Assembly (NCBI GenBank): GCA_964632485.1
Contig: CAZWDO010000037.1
Coordinates: 1 to 23,049, forward strand
Length of the DNA: 23,049 nt
DNA from: CAZWDO01 sp964632485 [NCBI: uncultured bacterium]
GTDB taxonomy: Bacteria; JAGOEH01
Direction of reading: 5' to 3'
The notes beneath the pieces are model-generated. The model saw only the letters and a program-made list of their open reading frames with translations, searched no databases and was not told the DNA's origin. Each line of letters starts with the position of its first letter. Position 1 is the first letter of the stretch. Shown piece by piece: positions 16,301-22,999 of the stretch. The translations under genes and the position numbers were made by a program.

Positions 16301-16573
16301 CTTCAGGATTCCCTGACCGCTGTCGGCGACAATGGTCCGATTGCCCATGCTACTCTCAATCAGGTTGATTCGGTTTTTTCCGTATTCCGCGACATAAAAA
16401 TTACCCGATGAGTCAAGCGCTAAACCTGTCGGGGCGAACAATCCACTGGCAATTTCCTCGATTGTGTAGTCATAGGCGAAGGCCGCACCGTTTCCGGATG
16501 GCGCCGCAAAATTAAAACCCAAAACCAAGAGCCCCGTCATGAACTTTGTCATGATCCTGACAATTCGTTTCAT
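13310..16573 (-). CDS. Large secreted NHL-propeller / CHB_HEX / FN3 protein with T9SS sorting domain
   Basis: 1087 residues. AAGGA lies seven bases before ATG 16573. The signal peptide covers about residues 1-33 (GLLVLGFNFAAP... AAFA). Residues about 38-300 form an NHL/SGL-type beta-propeller (LFAPTGLALDSSGNFYVAEY, LKPVGLAWDAEGNLLIS). About 305-380 is a chitobiase C-terminal-like domain (IHYTTDGSDPTIDSPPYS ... TTIKAIAVKDG). A series of fibronectin-III-like modules fills 385-995 (TQYFYRIFWY, YRFTLTLTDKAGN, YTARVNVIDLAGNN). Residues 998-1087 are a T9SS type A sorting domain (FAPYPNPFRS ... SSGVYVIKASANG ... KKVLLLN). It is probably a surface-displayed binding or carbohydrate-interacting protein; no catalytic site is seen. 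The FN3 part is paralogous and co-linear with the left-edge gene 1-1808. Own consensus promoter at 16737-16765. Confidence 0.92.
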   Translation of the reverse strand: MKRIVRIMTKFMTGLLVLGFNFAAPSGNGAAFAYDYTIEEIASGLFAPTGLALDSSGNFYVAEYGKNRINLIESSMGNRTIVADSGQGILKPVGLAWDAEGNLLISCNLGAILRYNLVTQLVSVLADSLGFLPGDIEMGTADTLYVSEFDYSASWGAGSRVFKMSAATGEILAEYSVGNGPYGLSYHPSRQQLLVAHLSDHSLRQIDLTNGVVTDLHVQDQPVASLGDIVRLPNGYILSTEIITGHDISDQMLLIDVLAPKVISAIEELKWPFSVTMDRDNRIFITTIGDGKIWKLNGFGEKAAVPRISPPGRSYTSALTVSIETITEGAAIHYTTDGSDPTIDSPPYSAPFMINTQTTIKAIAVKDGLETSAVAKEVYFFDNFSRNPAAIYIADTSAVIEWSMKTPAPCSLFYSMDRQNWTSAPVASLNETDYQASLSGLIAETQYFYRIFWYADDSIGGASVIYAFQTLYRVIEKKFQLSGKPRHLYVGDTDFLLAVGTDQPVLGLCRLYSPGGDTVVAVDTLPGMEHAFSFSGLPPGTACEYQLGARAIDPPEDYYADIIYSVQTRMAVDRIAPILVAGPFVSVSHAGSLVSFTANEGCQSVLHLFQGAEEIAIDTFFQPDYLKEHQFLLSGLQSGVFYRFTLTLTDKAGNRYDWNGEPSLMSKIGLELPGRSARLAAAGSGNNGFTTSTNADVLPPVFVVRPSLLAVYDSAAALQWELDEPGRFTIEVRTAENRLIANLEIPDYYYRPTVFLTRLEPACVYTARVNVIDLAGNNVENPAELSFYTLSAYQPSAAHLLGPVETFVSAEYAAIAWNTDAACDSRSRLSLFNALSPGDYFYESALTRDHLIVFDNLQQSNPYYFAISGYDFRERPVFENAMDSLVTATTGDQQLLHIVEGPSAIEDTAGILRIEWTTDHLASSFIDYWKSGESEPDTITASRGVLTVNHCVYMTHLESSAEYEVHVHSGTLEGITADTTLRVLASAIVERGAAMADFQLFAPYPNPFRSHTTLPYYLSNPGDVTFEIYNCNGQGVATIGLKHVNAGNHTLVWNGTDSRGSRLSSGVYVIKASANGSVRVKKVLLLN

Positions 16574-16736
16574 AATCGATTCCTTTTTTTATAAGAATCC
16601 CACTTTAACCAGTACGTAGCCAATTTGTACCAATCGGCGCACGGAGAAACACCGCCATCACCTCTCGATAAAAACGCTCGCGGATTAAAAAAATTTTAGA
16701 AAAATCGGAAGAGCGTTCCATGCCCCCTCTATTATT
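16574..16736 (-). other. Long 5' leader of the 1087-residue protein gene
   Basis: Between the predicted start near 16730 and ATG 16573 lie about 155 transcribed bases. A 17-codon mini-ORF (MAVFLRAPIGTNWLRTG) sits inside with GAGAGG just ahead of it, ending shortly before the main Shine-Dalgarno site. I recognise no known riboswitch. It could be an upstream regulatory peptide or chance. Confidence 0.3.
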
Positions 16737-16765
16737 ACTATAGCTTGCAGTTAAAGGATTGTCAA
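16737..16765 (-). promoter_or_regulatory. Sigma70-type promoter of the 1087-residue protein gene
   Basis: On the minus strand, TTGACA (16765-16760), a 17-base spacer and TATAGT (16742-16737). It is one of three TTGACA-17-TATAxT promoters in the window. Confidence 0.8.
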
Positions 16766-16769
16766 GTAT

Positions 16770-17061
16770 TTTAAAAAAGGGAAATTTCTCCAGATGATAC
16801 AGCAAACGGGATTCTAATCACTCAGGCTATCACAGGCATATATCATACGGGACTGAACCTTCTCGTCTGTGTAGCGGCGCGGCTTCAGCCTTACTCGGGA
16901 AATGACCGCGAGTGAAAAGGTCGCGGTTACGCAGGGAAGCTCCGCTCCTTCCCTTCGTCATTCCGGGCTTGACACGTAATCCATGGGAATTGGTTATCGG
17001 TACTGCCTTCAAAACAGGCATCGTTCGAAACAACCAAAAGAAGATACTCCAGCCATCGCGA
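16770..17061. repeat. Intergenic dispersed-repeat region
   Basis: No gene is seen. It holds a perfect hairpin, ACCGCGA / TCGCGGT, at 16905-16927 (9-base loop). At 16956-16987 is a 32-base element beginning CGTCATTCCGGGCTTGAC and ending ATCCATGGG, matching 26 of 32 bases at 20308-20339. The CGTCATTCCGGGCTTGAC core resembles a dispersed intergenic repeat common in many bacterial genomes, whose translation gives the familiar spurious 'VKPGMT' peptide. Confidence 0.6.
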
Positions 17062-18096
17062 TCAACGAGTCGGAGACCGGAAATGCTCGGTGAGGGCGCG
17101 GTACAGATCACCATCGCAGGCCTGGTCGATTTCTTCCAGGGTTTTCAGACCAAAGACAAAGGCGATGGTTAGGGGATCCGCCCGGTAATCGGTATGTCCT
17201 TCATAAAATCCGTAGCGCATGATATAGTAAGGGGCCATTTCACTGAAATGAAATGCGGTCAGGCGTTTTTTCAGTTCGTCGGTTTGAGCGGGAGACAAAT
17301 GAGCGTATTTCTTGTCGAGATAGTCGTTTTCCCGGGGAGTCAATTCCCGGCTGAGGTCGATATCGAAACTGCCCTGGATTTCATCCTGAAAGATCGAGAT
17401 TTGCCAGCCTTTGGTACCATTGGCCTTGAAGGACAATCGATGATTGTTGTAAAACACATAGCGGATATGGTCATAAAATCGGGCCCATTTCCCTACTTCG
17501 ATTTCCTTCAGAATCAGGTTCCAGATATGGAAGAGGGGTTTCGCCAATTGGGGATGGGTCAGTCCGTTCGCTTTCGCCAGGCGATTGTCGCCTTTCAACA
17601 CCGCGATAATATCTTCATCCGCCGCCATGAAACCGGCTTCGGAAAACGCATGGGGACGGCCGATCGTTGTAATGATCGATACCGGAATGTCGGTGATTCG
17701 CTGCATTCGATCGAGGGCCGACTCATCGTGCCAACCGATTTTGGCCAGTTCCGGGAAATCGCCCTGATCGATTTCCAATTGCCGGTCCTTGCCCATCAAT
17801 GATTTGATTTTCCGGCTGTAGAGCAAAGGTTCGCCATTTTCCACGGTTACCGGAACAACGGCGAATTCACCGTCTTTCGTTTCCGCAAGGATGATTTCCG
17901 TTCCATTGCTCAGCGTCATGGGCGAAGCAATTTCCGGACGGCTCCGATAGGTGGCGGGATAAAGACGAAAATCGTCAGCGGAATTCGGCGCTCCAATACG
18001 AGTCGGGGGCTGACCCACTGCTTCCCCCACCATGAATAGGACCAATGCTCCGACCATTAAACCATATAACCCAAAATTGCGAACAGGTTTCAACAT
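17062..18096 (-). CDS. Exported protein of unknown function
   Basis: 344 residues. ATG 18096 is preceded by GAGGAG. A signal peptide is clear (YGLMVGALVLFMVGEAVG, likely cleavage near residue 28). The mature protein is soluble and mixed alpha/beta: IIGRPHAFSEAGFMAADED-like segment (TTIGRPHAFSEAGFMAADED at about 150), LAKPLFHIWNLILKEIE, WARFYDHIRYVFYNNHRL, and a C-terminal FHFSEMAPYYIMRYGFYEGH. The HIRYVFYNN and GFYEGHTDYRADP stretches look conserved, but I cannot place the family. Periplasmic or outer-membrane-associated location is inferred from the signal peptide. The pseudogene at 18136-18625 lies just upstream in the same direction; the gap is only about 40 bases, so the two may once have been co-transcribed. 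Confidence 0.85.
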   Translation of the reverse strand: MLKPVRNFGLYGLMVGALVLFMVGEAVGQPPTRIGAPNSADDFRLYPATYRSRPEIASPMTLSNGTEIILAETKDGEFAVVPVTVENGEPLLYSRKIKSLMGKDRQLEIDQGDFPELAKIGWHDESALDRMQRITDIPVSIITTIGRPHAFSEAGFMAADEDIIAVLKGDNRLAKANGLTHPQLAKPLFHIWNLILKEIEVGKWARFYDHIRYVFYNNHRLSFKANGTKGWQISIFQDEIQGSFDIDLSRELTPRENDYLDKKYAHLSPAQTDELKKRLTAFHFSEMAPYYIMRYGFYEGHTDYRADPLTIAFVFGLKTLEEIDQACDGDLYRALTEHFRSPTR

Positions 18097-18135
18097 CGTT
18101 TCTCCTCAATTTTTCAATCGATTTGGCAAACGGCG

Positions 18136-18625
18136 CTATCCTTGGATCTCTGCCACGATCACGACTTAGTTTTTGCCATATTTTTAACGCATTTGGGGCA
18201 GGTAGAGTACCATATATACCATTTTTTCAAAGGTTAGTTTTTTGGATCGGCAAAGCGATTCAAACTCCTTGCACCATTTCCCGGTATCTTTATAGGGTCC
18301 CTCATAGACCTTGCTGTAGAAACGGCCGCTCAGGGCCACATTCTCCGCTCCGGGAATCTCTTTATCTACTGCCAGATAAAGATCCATGTTCCATTTTGAA
18401 GTATGATTCGACAAGCGCAGCCAATCGGACATAGCAGCTTTGGCGGCTTCCACCTTCTGATTCAGCCGAACCATGATTTTACCAAAATTGACCGGCATAA
18501 AAAAAAAGTAAACACTCGATCCCGAATGAATTTCCTGTTTTTCCATACATGGATTTTATCGTCCCAGGGAATCGGATCGGACGGGGGGGGCAGCTTTCTA
18601 TGTCATGATTGGATTGTTCGGACAT
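18136..18625 (-). pseudogene. GyrI-like small-molecule-binding hydrolase, multiply broken
   Basis: The ancestral start is probably ATG 18625 (GGAG six bases upstream), reading MSEQSNHDIESCPP. The next part, DPIPWDDKIHVW...KFIRDRVFTF, is in a second frame. From about 18500 a third piece runs MPVNFGKIMVRLNQKVEAAK ... WNMDLYLAVDKEIPGAENV ... GRFYSKVYEGPYKDTGKW. The 'CCP-F-P-WD', 'LAVxKEIPGAE' and 'SKVYEGPYKDxGKW' signatures match the GyrI-like hydrolase family. Its usual ending, YTTCPKCAKKYGKNYVV-AE, is still visible past the first stop. There TGC CCC AAA TGC is out of frame between two single-base shifts, followed by KYGKN, a TAA where Tyr is expected, VVIVAEIQG and a TAG at 18138-18136. Shifts occur near a run of eight C (18583-18590) and nine T (about 18497-18507). 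Confidence 0.75.
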
Positions 18626-18673
18626 GGCACACTCCAAGTTAAGATTGAAGCTTCTATACCCATTCTCTAATAA

Positions 18674-20197
18674 TCAATTCACGAGCCAGTCGCCGATATT
18701 GCGGTCCTCGCGCGAAAAACCAACGCCCAGCTTCACCACTTCCCGGCCGTCCGCCTTATAGGCAAGGCCGTAGTCCCGTTCCTCAATCTGCTTCATAGCT
18801 TCCTCCGCCGTCCCCAGCTTGAACTCCATCACATAGACGCGCCGCTTCGTCTCCACCACCGCATCGATCCGCCCTTTGCTCGTTTGGACCTCGCACGCCA
18901 GACGAACGCCGAGGAGCTTCAGGGCGATGTAGATCACCGAGTGATAGTAATACTCCAACTGATCGATGAATATCTGGTACGGGATCGAAGCAAACAACGA
19001 CCGCAGGTGGGTGATGAACGATTCCACATCCCCCGCGTTCAACGCCAGATGAATATCCACCATCCACGAATTGACCAGTCCCGATGGCTGCCAGGCGAAT
19101 GCCTCCAGCAGATTGTTCAAAAACGACACCCGCACCTCTTCGTTCGGGTAGCTCAGGTAATAAATATCATCCTCGACCTTTTTAATTGTCAGGTACCCGG
19201 TCTGAAACAGCAGGGAGTAAATATCCAAACGCCGCAACTCGAACTTGTCGAAAAACGACTGGCTCACCGCCAGATTCGAGAGCTTCGCCACCTCGATCTG
19301 CTGGTCGCGGATCGCCTCCACCAGAAACGTCGGCGTGCCCGTGGTGAACCAAAAATTCTGAAACACTCTGTCATGCAGAAGTTTGAGAACAGAAAACGGA
19401 TTATGGACAAAATGACGCCCATCCCAGCTATAGCCGTTGTACATGGTCTTCAAGAGCCCCCAGACCGCATCCTCGCCCCCCATTTGACTTTCCGCGACCA
19501 GAGGGATATAGTCGCCGTAATACTCATGGATTTCCGTTTCCGTATAACCCAACAAGGTTGCGTACGGCGGAGAGATCGTGATGTCGTTGAGGTTGTTCAG
19601 ATCGCTGAAGATGGAAACCTTGCTGAATTTGGAAACCCCGGTGACAAATACGAAGCGCAGGCGCTCGTCCAGCCCCTTGATCCCCGAATAGAAGTTTTTC
19701 AGGATATCGCGGTTGGCCTCGGCCTGATCCAGGTCGGTCAGATAGTCGATGATCGGCTTGTCGTACTCGTCGATCAGCAAAACCACTTTCGCCTCGCTGG
19801 AAAGTGTCTCGATCAACTCGATCAGTTTCCCGCCATAAGCGGGATTTTTCAGCTCTACCCCATAATCCCCCGCCAATTGATCCAGATAATAATGTAAAGC
19901 AGGTTCCAGGCCTTGCTCCCGGTACTGGATCTGGGTGAAATCGATATGGATCACCGGGTGAACCGGCCAGTCAATTTTGTCGTAAATCCAGGTCTCGCGA
20001 AACAGTTCGCGATTGCCAGTGAAAATTTCCTTGAGAGTGGAAACCAGCAGGGATTTGCCGAAGCGTCGCGGTCGGGAAAGGAAAAAATACCCGGCAGAAC
20101 TGAGCAGTTGGTAAATCAGCGGGGTTTTGTCTATGTAGATAAACCCTTCCGAGATCAATTTGGAAAAGGATTGGATGCCAATGCCGAGTTTCTTCAT
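18674..20197 (-). CDS. AAA-ATPase-like protein with C-terminal PD-(D/E)XK nuclease domain
   Basis: 507 residues, the usual length of the AAA-ATPase_like / PDDEXK_9 family. The N-terminal part has the family start (KLGIGIQSFSKLISEGFIYIDKT), a degenerate P-loop SRPRRFGKSLL (residues 41-51, K48-S49) and Walker B VVLLIDEYDKP (D143-E144). Further family motifs are FVFVTGVSKFSKVSIFSDLNN and MYNGYSW. The C-terminal nuclease has EVQTSKGRID ... VYVMEFKLG, giving the D-(E)xK core, and ends KLGVGFS. These proteins are abundant, often multi-copy and mobile-associated; their biological role is not settled, with defence or transposition-linked functions suspected. All core motifs are intact. There is no Shine-Dalgarno site, and a -10 box lies six bases before the ATG, so the mRNA is probably leaderless. 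Confidence 0.93.
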   Translation of the reverse strand: MKKLGIGIQSFSKLISEGFIYIDKTPLIYQLLSSAGYFFLSRPRRFGKSLLVSTLKEIFTGNRELFRETWIYDKIDWPVHPVIHIDFTQIQYREQGLEPALHYYLDQLAGDYGVELKNPAYGGKLIELIETLSSEAKVVLLIDEYDKPIIDYLTDLDQAEANRDILKNFYSGIKGLDERLRFVFVTGVSKFSKVSIFSDLNNLNDITISPPYATLLGYTETEIHEYYGDYIPLVAESQMGGEDAVWGLLKTMYNGYSWDGRHFVHNPFSVLKLLHDRVFQNFWFTTGTPTFLVEAIRDQQIEVAKLSNLAVSQSFFDKFELRRLDIYSLLFQTGYLTIKKVEDDIYYLSYPNEEVRVSFLNNLLEAFAWQPSGLVNSWMVDIHLALNAGDVESFITHLRSLFASIPYQIFIDQLEYYYHSVIYIALKLLGVRLACEVQTSKGRIDAVVETKRRVYVMEFKLGTAEEAMKQIEERDYGLAYKADGREVVKLGVGFSREDRNIGDWLVN

Positions 20198-20203
20198 AAT
20201 GGT

Positions 20204-20231
20204 AATATATGTAATAACCTGGAAAATGCAA
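20204..20231 (-). promoter_or_regulatory. Probable leaderless promoter of the ATPase/nuclease gene
   Basis: On the minus strand, TTGCAT (20231-20226), a 16-base spacer and TATATT (20209-20204), then only six bases to ATG 20197. Transcription would begin at about the A of the start codon. Same box sequences and spacing as at 8947-8974. Confidence 0.55.
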
Positions 20232-20269
20232 GTAAAATGTTAGCGGGATTGATTTTGAGGGAACTGCCC

Positions 20270-20533
20270 ACCGCCAATCCCAATTGGCGGTATCCATGGG
20301 TCAACAGCGTCATGCCGGGCTCGATCCGGTATCCATGGGTAACGGGCATTCCTTTTCTACCAGTAGACTCCGGATTAAGTCCGGAGGGACAAGATAAAAT
20401 TAGTACGTGGATGCCGAAGCGATGTCAGACATGATACTCGCGGTATTGGATACCGGCCGTACTGGCAATCGCTGTCCGACATAAGCGCGGTGGTTCACCC
20501 TCCGATACCGGTATGCGGGCCGGTGCGACCGGC
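20270..20533. repeat. Cluster of short palindromic repeats
   Basis: Perfect inverted repeats: ACCGCCAAT/ATTGGCGGT (20270-20291), CTCCGGA/TCCGGAG (20368-20386), CGGTAT/ATACCG (20441-20455), the 10-base palindrome ATACCGGTAT (20505-20514) and GCCGGT/ACCGGC (20519-20533). GGTATCCATGGGT occurs twice (20289-20301 and 20328-20340), and 20308-20339 is a copy of the element at 16956-16987. The layout is REP/BIME-like. No gene is seen in the whole interval 20232-20645. Confidence 0.65.
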
Positions 20534-20645
20534 AGACAGAATGCCTTGTAAGGACCTTTGCTTGAAAATGCGTTGATCGAACATAACATTCTGAATGCCA
20601 ATCGGGGAATGCCGATATGGGTAGACGCAGGATTACGTAGAAGAA

Positions 20646-21172
20646 TTATAGGCGCCAGTTCATGCTCAGGGTCAGGGCCGTAAAACTGTCCCAATCATAG
20701 ATAGCGGTGGTATAGGTCGGTTGCAGCATATGCGCGATGTTCACCTGAATGGTCAAGGGAATTTTATGTTTCAGCAATAGATCGAGCGGCAAGCGGAAAC
20801 CCAATCCATAGGTAAAATCAGTCAATTCACCACAAGAGGTTTCGTAGTGGGGATTCAGAGTAAAATGATAATACCCTATCCGCGCATTAATCATCTCCAG
20901 AAGCGAAAATTCTGCGCCTGTTTTCCAGCCGGTTCGATAGCGATAATCCAGGCGGTCATCGTATTCCAAGGTTAGGGAAAGCCCAATCAGATACAAGCCG
21001 GACCGGGCCTCCTGACGCATAAAGCGCGACTCATAGCCCCGCCGATCCTCAATTCACAGGGCAAAGGCGCGTCCAGTTCAGCGGTCGGCTCTACAAATTT
21101 ATGGCCGATAGCGGATTGGAACACATTTTTGACGCTCATCCCCAGCGTCAAATTATGCGTCCAGCAATCACT
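20646..21172 (-). pseudogene. PorV/PorQ-like barrel, N-terminally deleted and frameshifted (copy B)
   Basis: The first part (about 21172-21010) reads WTHNLTLGMSVKNVFQSAIG ... LDAPLPCELRIGGAMS, the central strands of a PorV-like barrel. After a frameshift near 21020 the frame continues GLYLIGLSLTLEYDDRLDY ... DFTYGLGFRLPLDLLLKHK ... LTLSMNWRL. The C-terminal 120 residues are closely similar to copy A at 3122-3500, and the DNA is similar too. The N-terminal signal and EGxSSAFYNPAAL segment are gone. Instead the sequence is joined directly to the kinase fragment at 21183, so a deletion has removed the kinase end and the barrel start together. Confidence 0.7.
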
Positions 21173-21182
21173 CCGCCCAATT

Positions 21183-21551
21183 GTTGATCAGCTCGCTAAG
21201 TATAATTCCCAGCGTGGTCAGCATTTTGACAACCAGGACAATATCCTCGACATCGACGTCGATTTTGACCTTTGATTGGTTGGGGTTGATAGCCGCGATG
21301 CCTTCCACCAAAACCGGGATATACTCGCGAATGGACAAATTTTGCAGGTCATCGGCCTGAAAGAGTCTATCATAAAGGGTCATCATGCTTTCCACCCGGG
21401 CGGCGGCATCAGTTAAAATAGCGCGTGTGGTTTTATCGGCTGTATGCATTGGTTGAACGGAAAGAAATCCATAGATGATGTTCATATTTTTTTTGATAAA
21501 GTGGTGGGTCTCCTTGAGAATCAACTCCTTTTCCGCCAGGAGGGAGCAAAT
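21183..21551 (-). pseudogene. Histidine kinase fragment, dimerisation half only (copy B)
   Basis: The minus frame, open from 21551 (a TAA lies just upstream), reads AEKELILKETHHFIKKNMNI, matching the HisKA_2 phospho-acceptor motif (EKE-LLKE-HHRVKNNL-I). It continues RVESMMTLYDRLFQADDLQN, the usual 'LYxxLxxS' region, and ends VVKMLTTLGIILSELINN, the start of the N box. The ATPase domain is missing, cut exactly where copy A (3877-4200) begins. Together the two fragments would make one complete kinase core, with about 16 residues in common. Confidence 0.75.
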
Positions 21552-21582
21552 TTAGGCTACGCTTTCCCTAATAGCTTGCTCC
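21543..21582. repeat. Imperfect inverted repeat at the kinase/phage junction
   Basis: GGAGCAA (21543-21549) pairs with TTGCTCC (21576-21582), with an inner TTAGG (21552-21556) pairing CCTAA (21567-21571). It sits where the minus-strand kinase relic ends and the plus-strand phage-like relic begins. Could be a recombination scar or a bidirectional stem-loop. Confidence 0.4.
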
Positions 21583-22999
21583 GCTCGCAAACGGCACTCG
21601 GCGACGAGCTGAACTCGTTTTTTTCCGGGATCGATATTGGCGACTACATGGAGATCGCGTCCGGAATCATGGGCGACGCGACGCTCTCCGGGCTCGAAGA
21701 TATGCTCGCGCAACTGACCATGCTATCAGAATCGGGAATGGAGTTCAACTGGCAAGGAAACGTAACCCAGCAAGCGCAAGCCCTGTACAATCAAATCACT
21801 GACATCGAACGCCAAATCAACCAGGTTTACGGCGCAAACGGCGTGTAGGACAATTTGTCCGACTCGGTGATCGAAGGCGAGCGCTCGGGTATCGCCGAAT
21901 GGGAGACAACCTGGGGCTATATAATTCAATACAATCGGGACATGCTCGAAGCGTCCGGCGTGGATATCGACGCTTTTATAGAAAGTTTAAAATATCTGCC
22001 GATCGACGATTGGGACAACGCCTGGCAGGCTTTCTCTGGCGTGTTCAGCGCGTAAATGACGGATATGTTCACACAATGGGCCGATCTCGATGGCATTATC
22101 GCCGCCATCGAAGTATCCGCGGGCGATGCCGCGCAGGACACCGCCGTCGTCGTCCATGAGATGGGATCGGAAATTTCCGATGCGCTGAACGAAGCTGAAA
22201 GTTCCACCCGGGATTATGCCGCTGCCATCGAAGAAGCTATAAGCGGTCTGAGCGTGGAAGACCAGATCGCCGAATTGCAGCGCATGGCAGAAGCCAATGC
22301 CGCCTACTACGGCGCGCTGTACGACCAGGTCGACACGGCGGCGAATATGATCGAAACCATATTGCGCGTCCAGATCAAAATGCAGCTCGCTGGGATCGAG
22401 CATGTTATCGAAAAACTGAATGAACGCTACAAGCTGGAAATGACTCTCATCCGCAATAATAACTCCAAACTCGAAACGGGGGCTCTCCGCCTATTTCGGC
22501 GCTATCGCCGACATGGCCGAAGCCACGGCGGAAGAAGCCGCCGAGATCGCGCGCCGCTACAACGAGGAACAGCTCGAGAACCTGGCGTCGGTCAACGCAG
22601 CCAATCAGAAAATTATCGAGTACAAGCTCCAGGGCGCGAATCTGACTCTACAGGAAAGACACGATGTGGAAATTTTTCTCACGGGGCTTTCCTCGGTTAC
22701 AGATGAGCAGACTAAACAGAACCTTCTGCTCGAATTCGCCGCCGCTATGCGCGAAAAGGGCATTGAAATAAATCTCCAGGATTACCAGACGCTGCTTCTT
22801 AAACAGGACTTGACCTATCAAGAAATCGAAGCCCTGCAGGAAAAACGCGCGCTGGGCGAGGAAGCTTTCCGGTATATGAAAGAGGATCTCGACATTCAGC
22901 GCCATTCCCGAACTCATGTCCGCCGCGCCCGTGATCTACCTCACCGTTTCCGGCAATACCTTCCGCGACCACTCCGAACTCGATTACCTTGTCGACTAG
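21583..22999 (+). pseudogene. Phage tail tape-measure-like gene, decayed
   Basis: One plus frame (codons at multiples of three) runs from the junction through SGIDIGDYMEIASGIMGD, QAQALYNQITDIERQINQVY, TAG (21846), DSVIEGERSGIAEWETTWGY, TAA (22053), and on through MTDMFTQWADLDGIIAAIEV and EDQIAELQRMAEANAAYYGA. A +1 shift in a G5 run (22478-22482) then moves it to GLSAYFGAIADMAEATAEEA ... TLQERHDVEIFLTGLSS. A second shift near 22900 leads to AIPELMSAAPVIYLTVSGNT, ending at TAG 22997. Long alanine/glutamate-rich helices, QA-LYNQI-IERQI segments and a short beta-rich end (IYLTVSGNTFRDHSELDYLV) are typical of tail tape-measure proteins. The 5' part is missing. The call as phage-derived is moderately sure. 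Confidence 0.5.

Noticed and set aside
16605-16805. Minus-strand 66-codon frame
   Set aside because: It spans the consensus promoter and leader of the 1087-residue gene, so it is unlikely to be coding.
16830-17114. Minus-strand open frame of 94 codons containing LRVKPGMT
   Set aside because: This peptide is the usual spurious translation of a dispersed intergenic repeat. The region carries hairpins and no ribosome site.
17194-17802. Plus-strand open frame of 202 codons
   Set aside because: Antisense to the signal-peptide protein at 17062-18096, which has a good start and ribosome site.
18884-19897. Plus-strand open frame of 337 codons
   Set aside because: It is antisense to the intact ATPase/nuclease gene (18674-20197), which has full family motifs. 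The plus translation has no recognisable domain and an antisense-type composition.
21846-22055. Stop-codon reassignment as an explanation for the interrupted tape-measure frame
   Set aside because: Both TAG and TAA interrupt it, two frameshifts also occur, and intact genes in the window use TAA or TAG normally. Decay is simpler.
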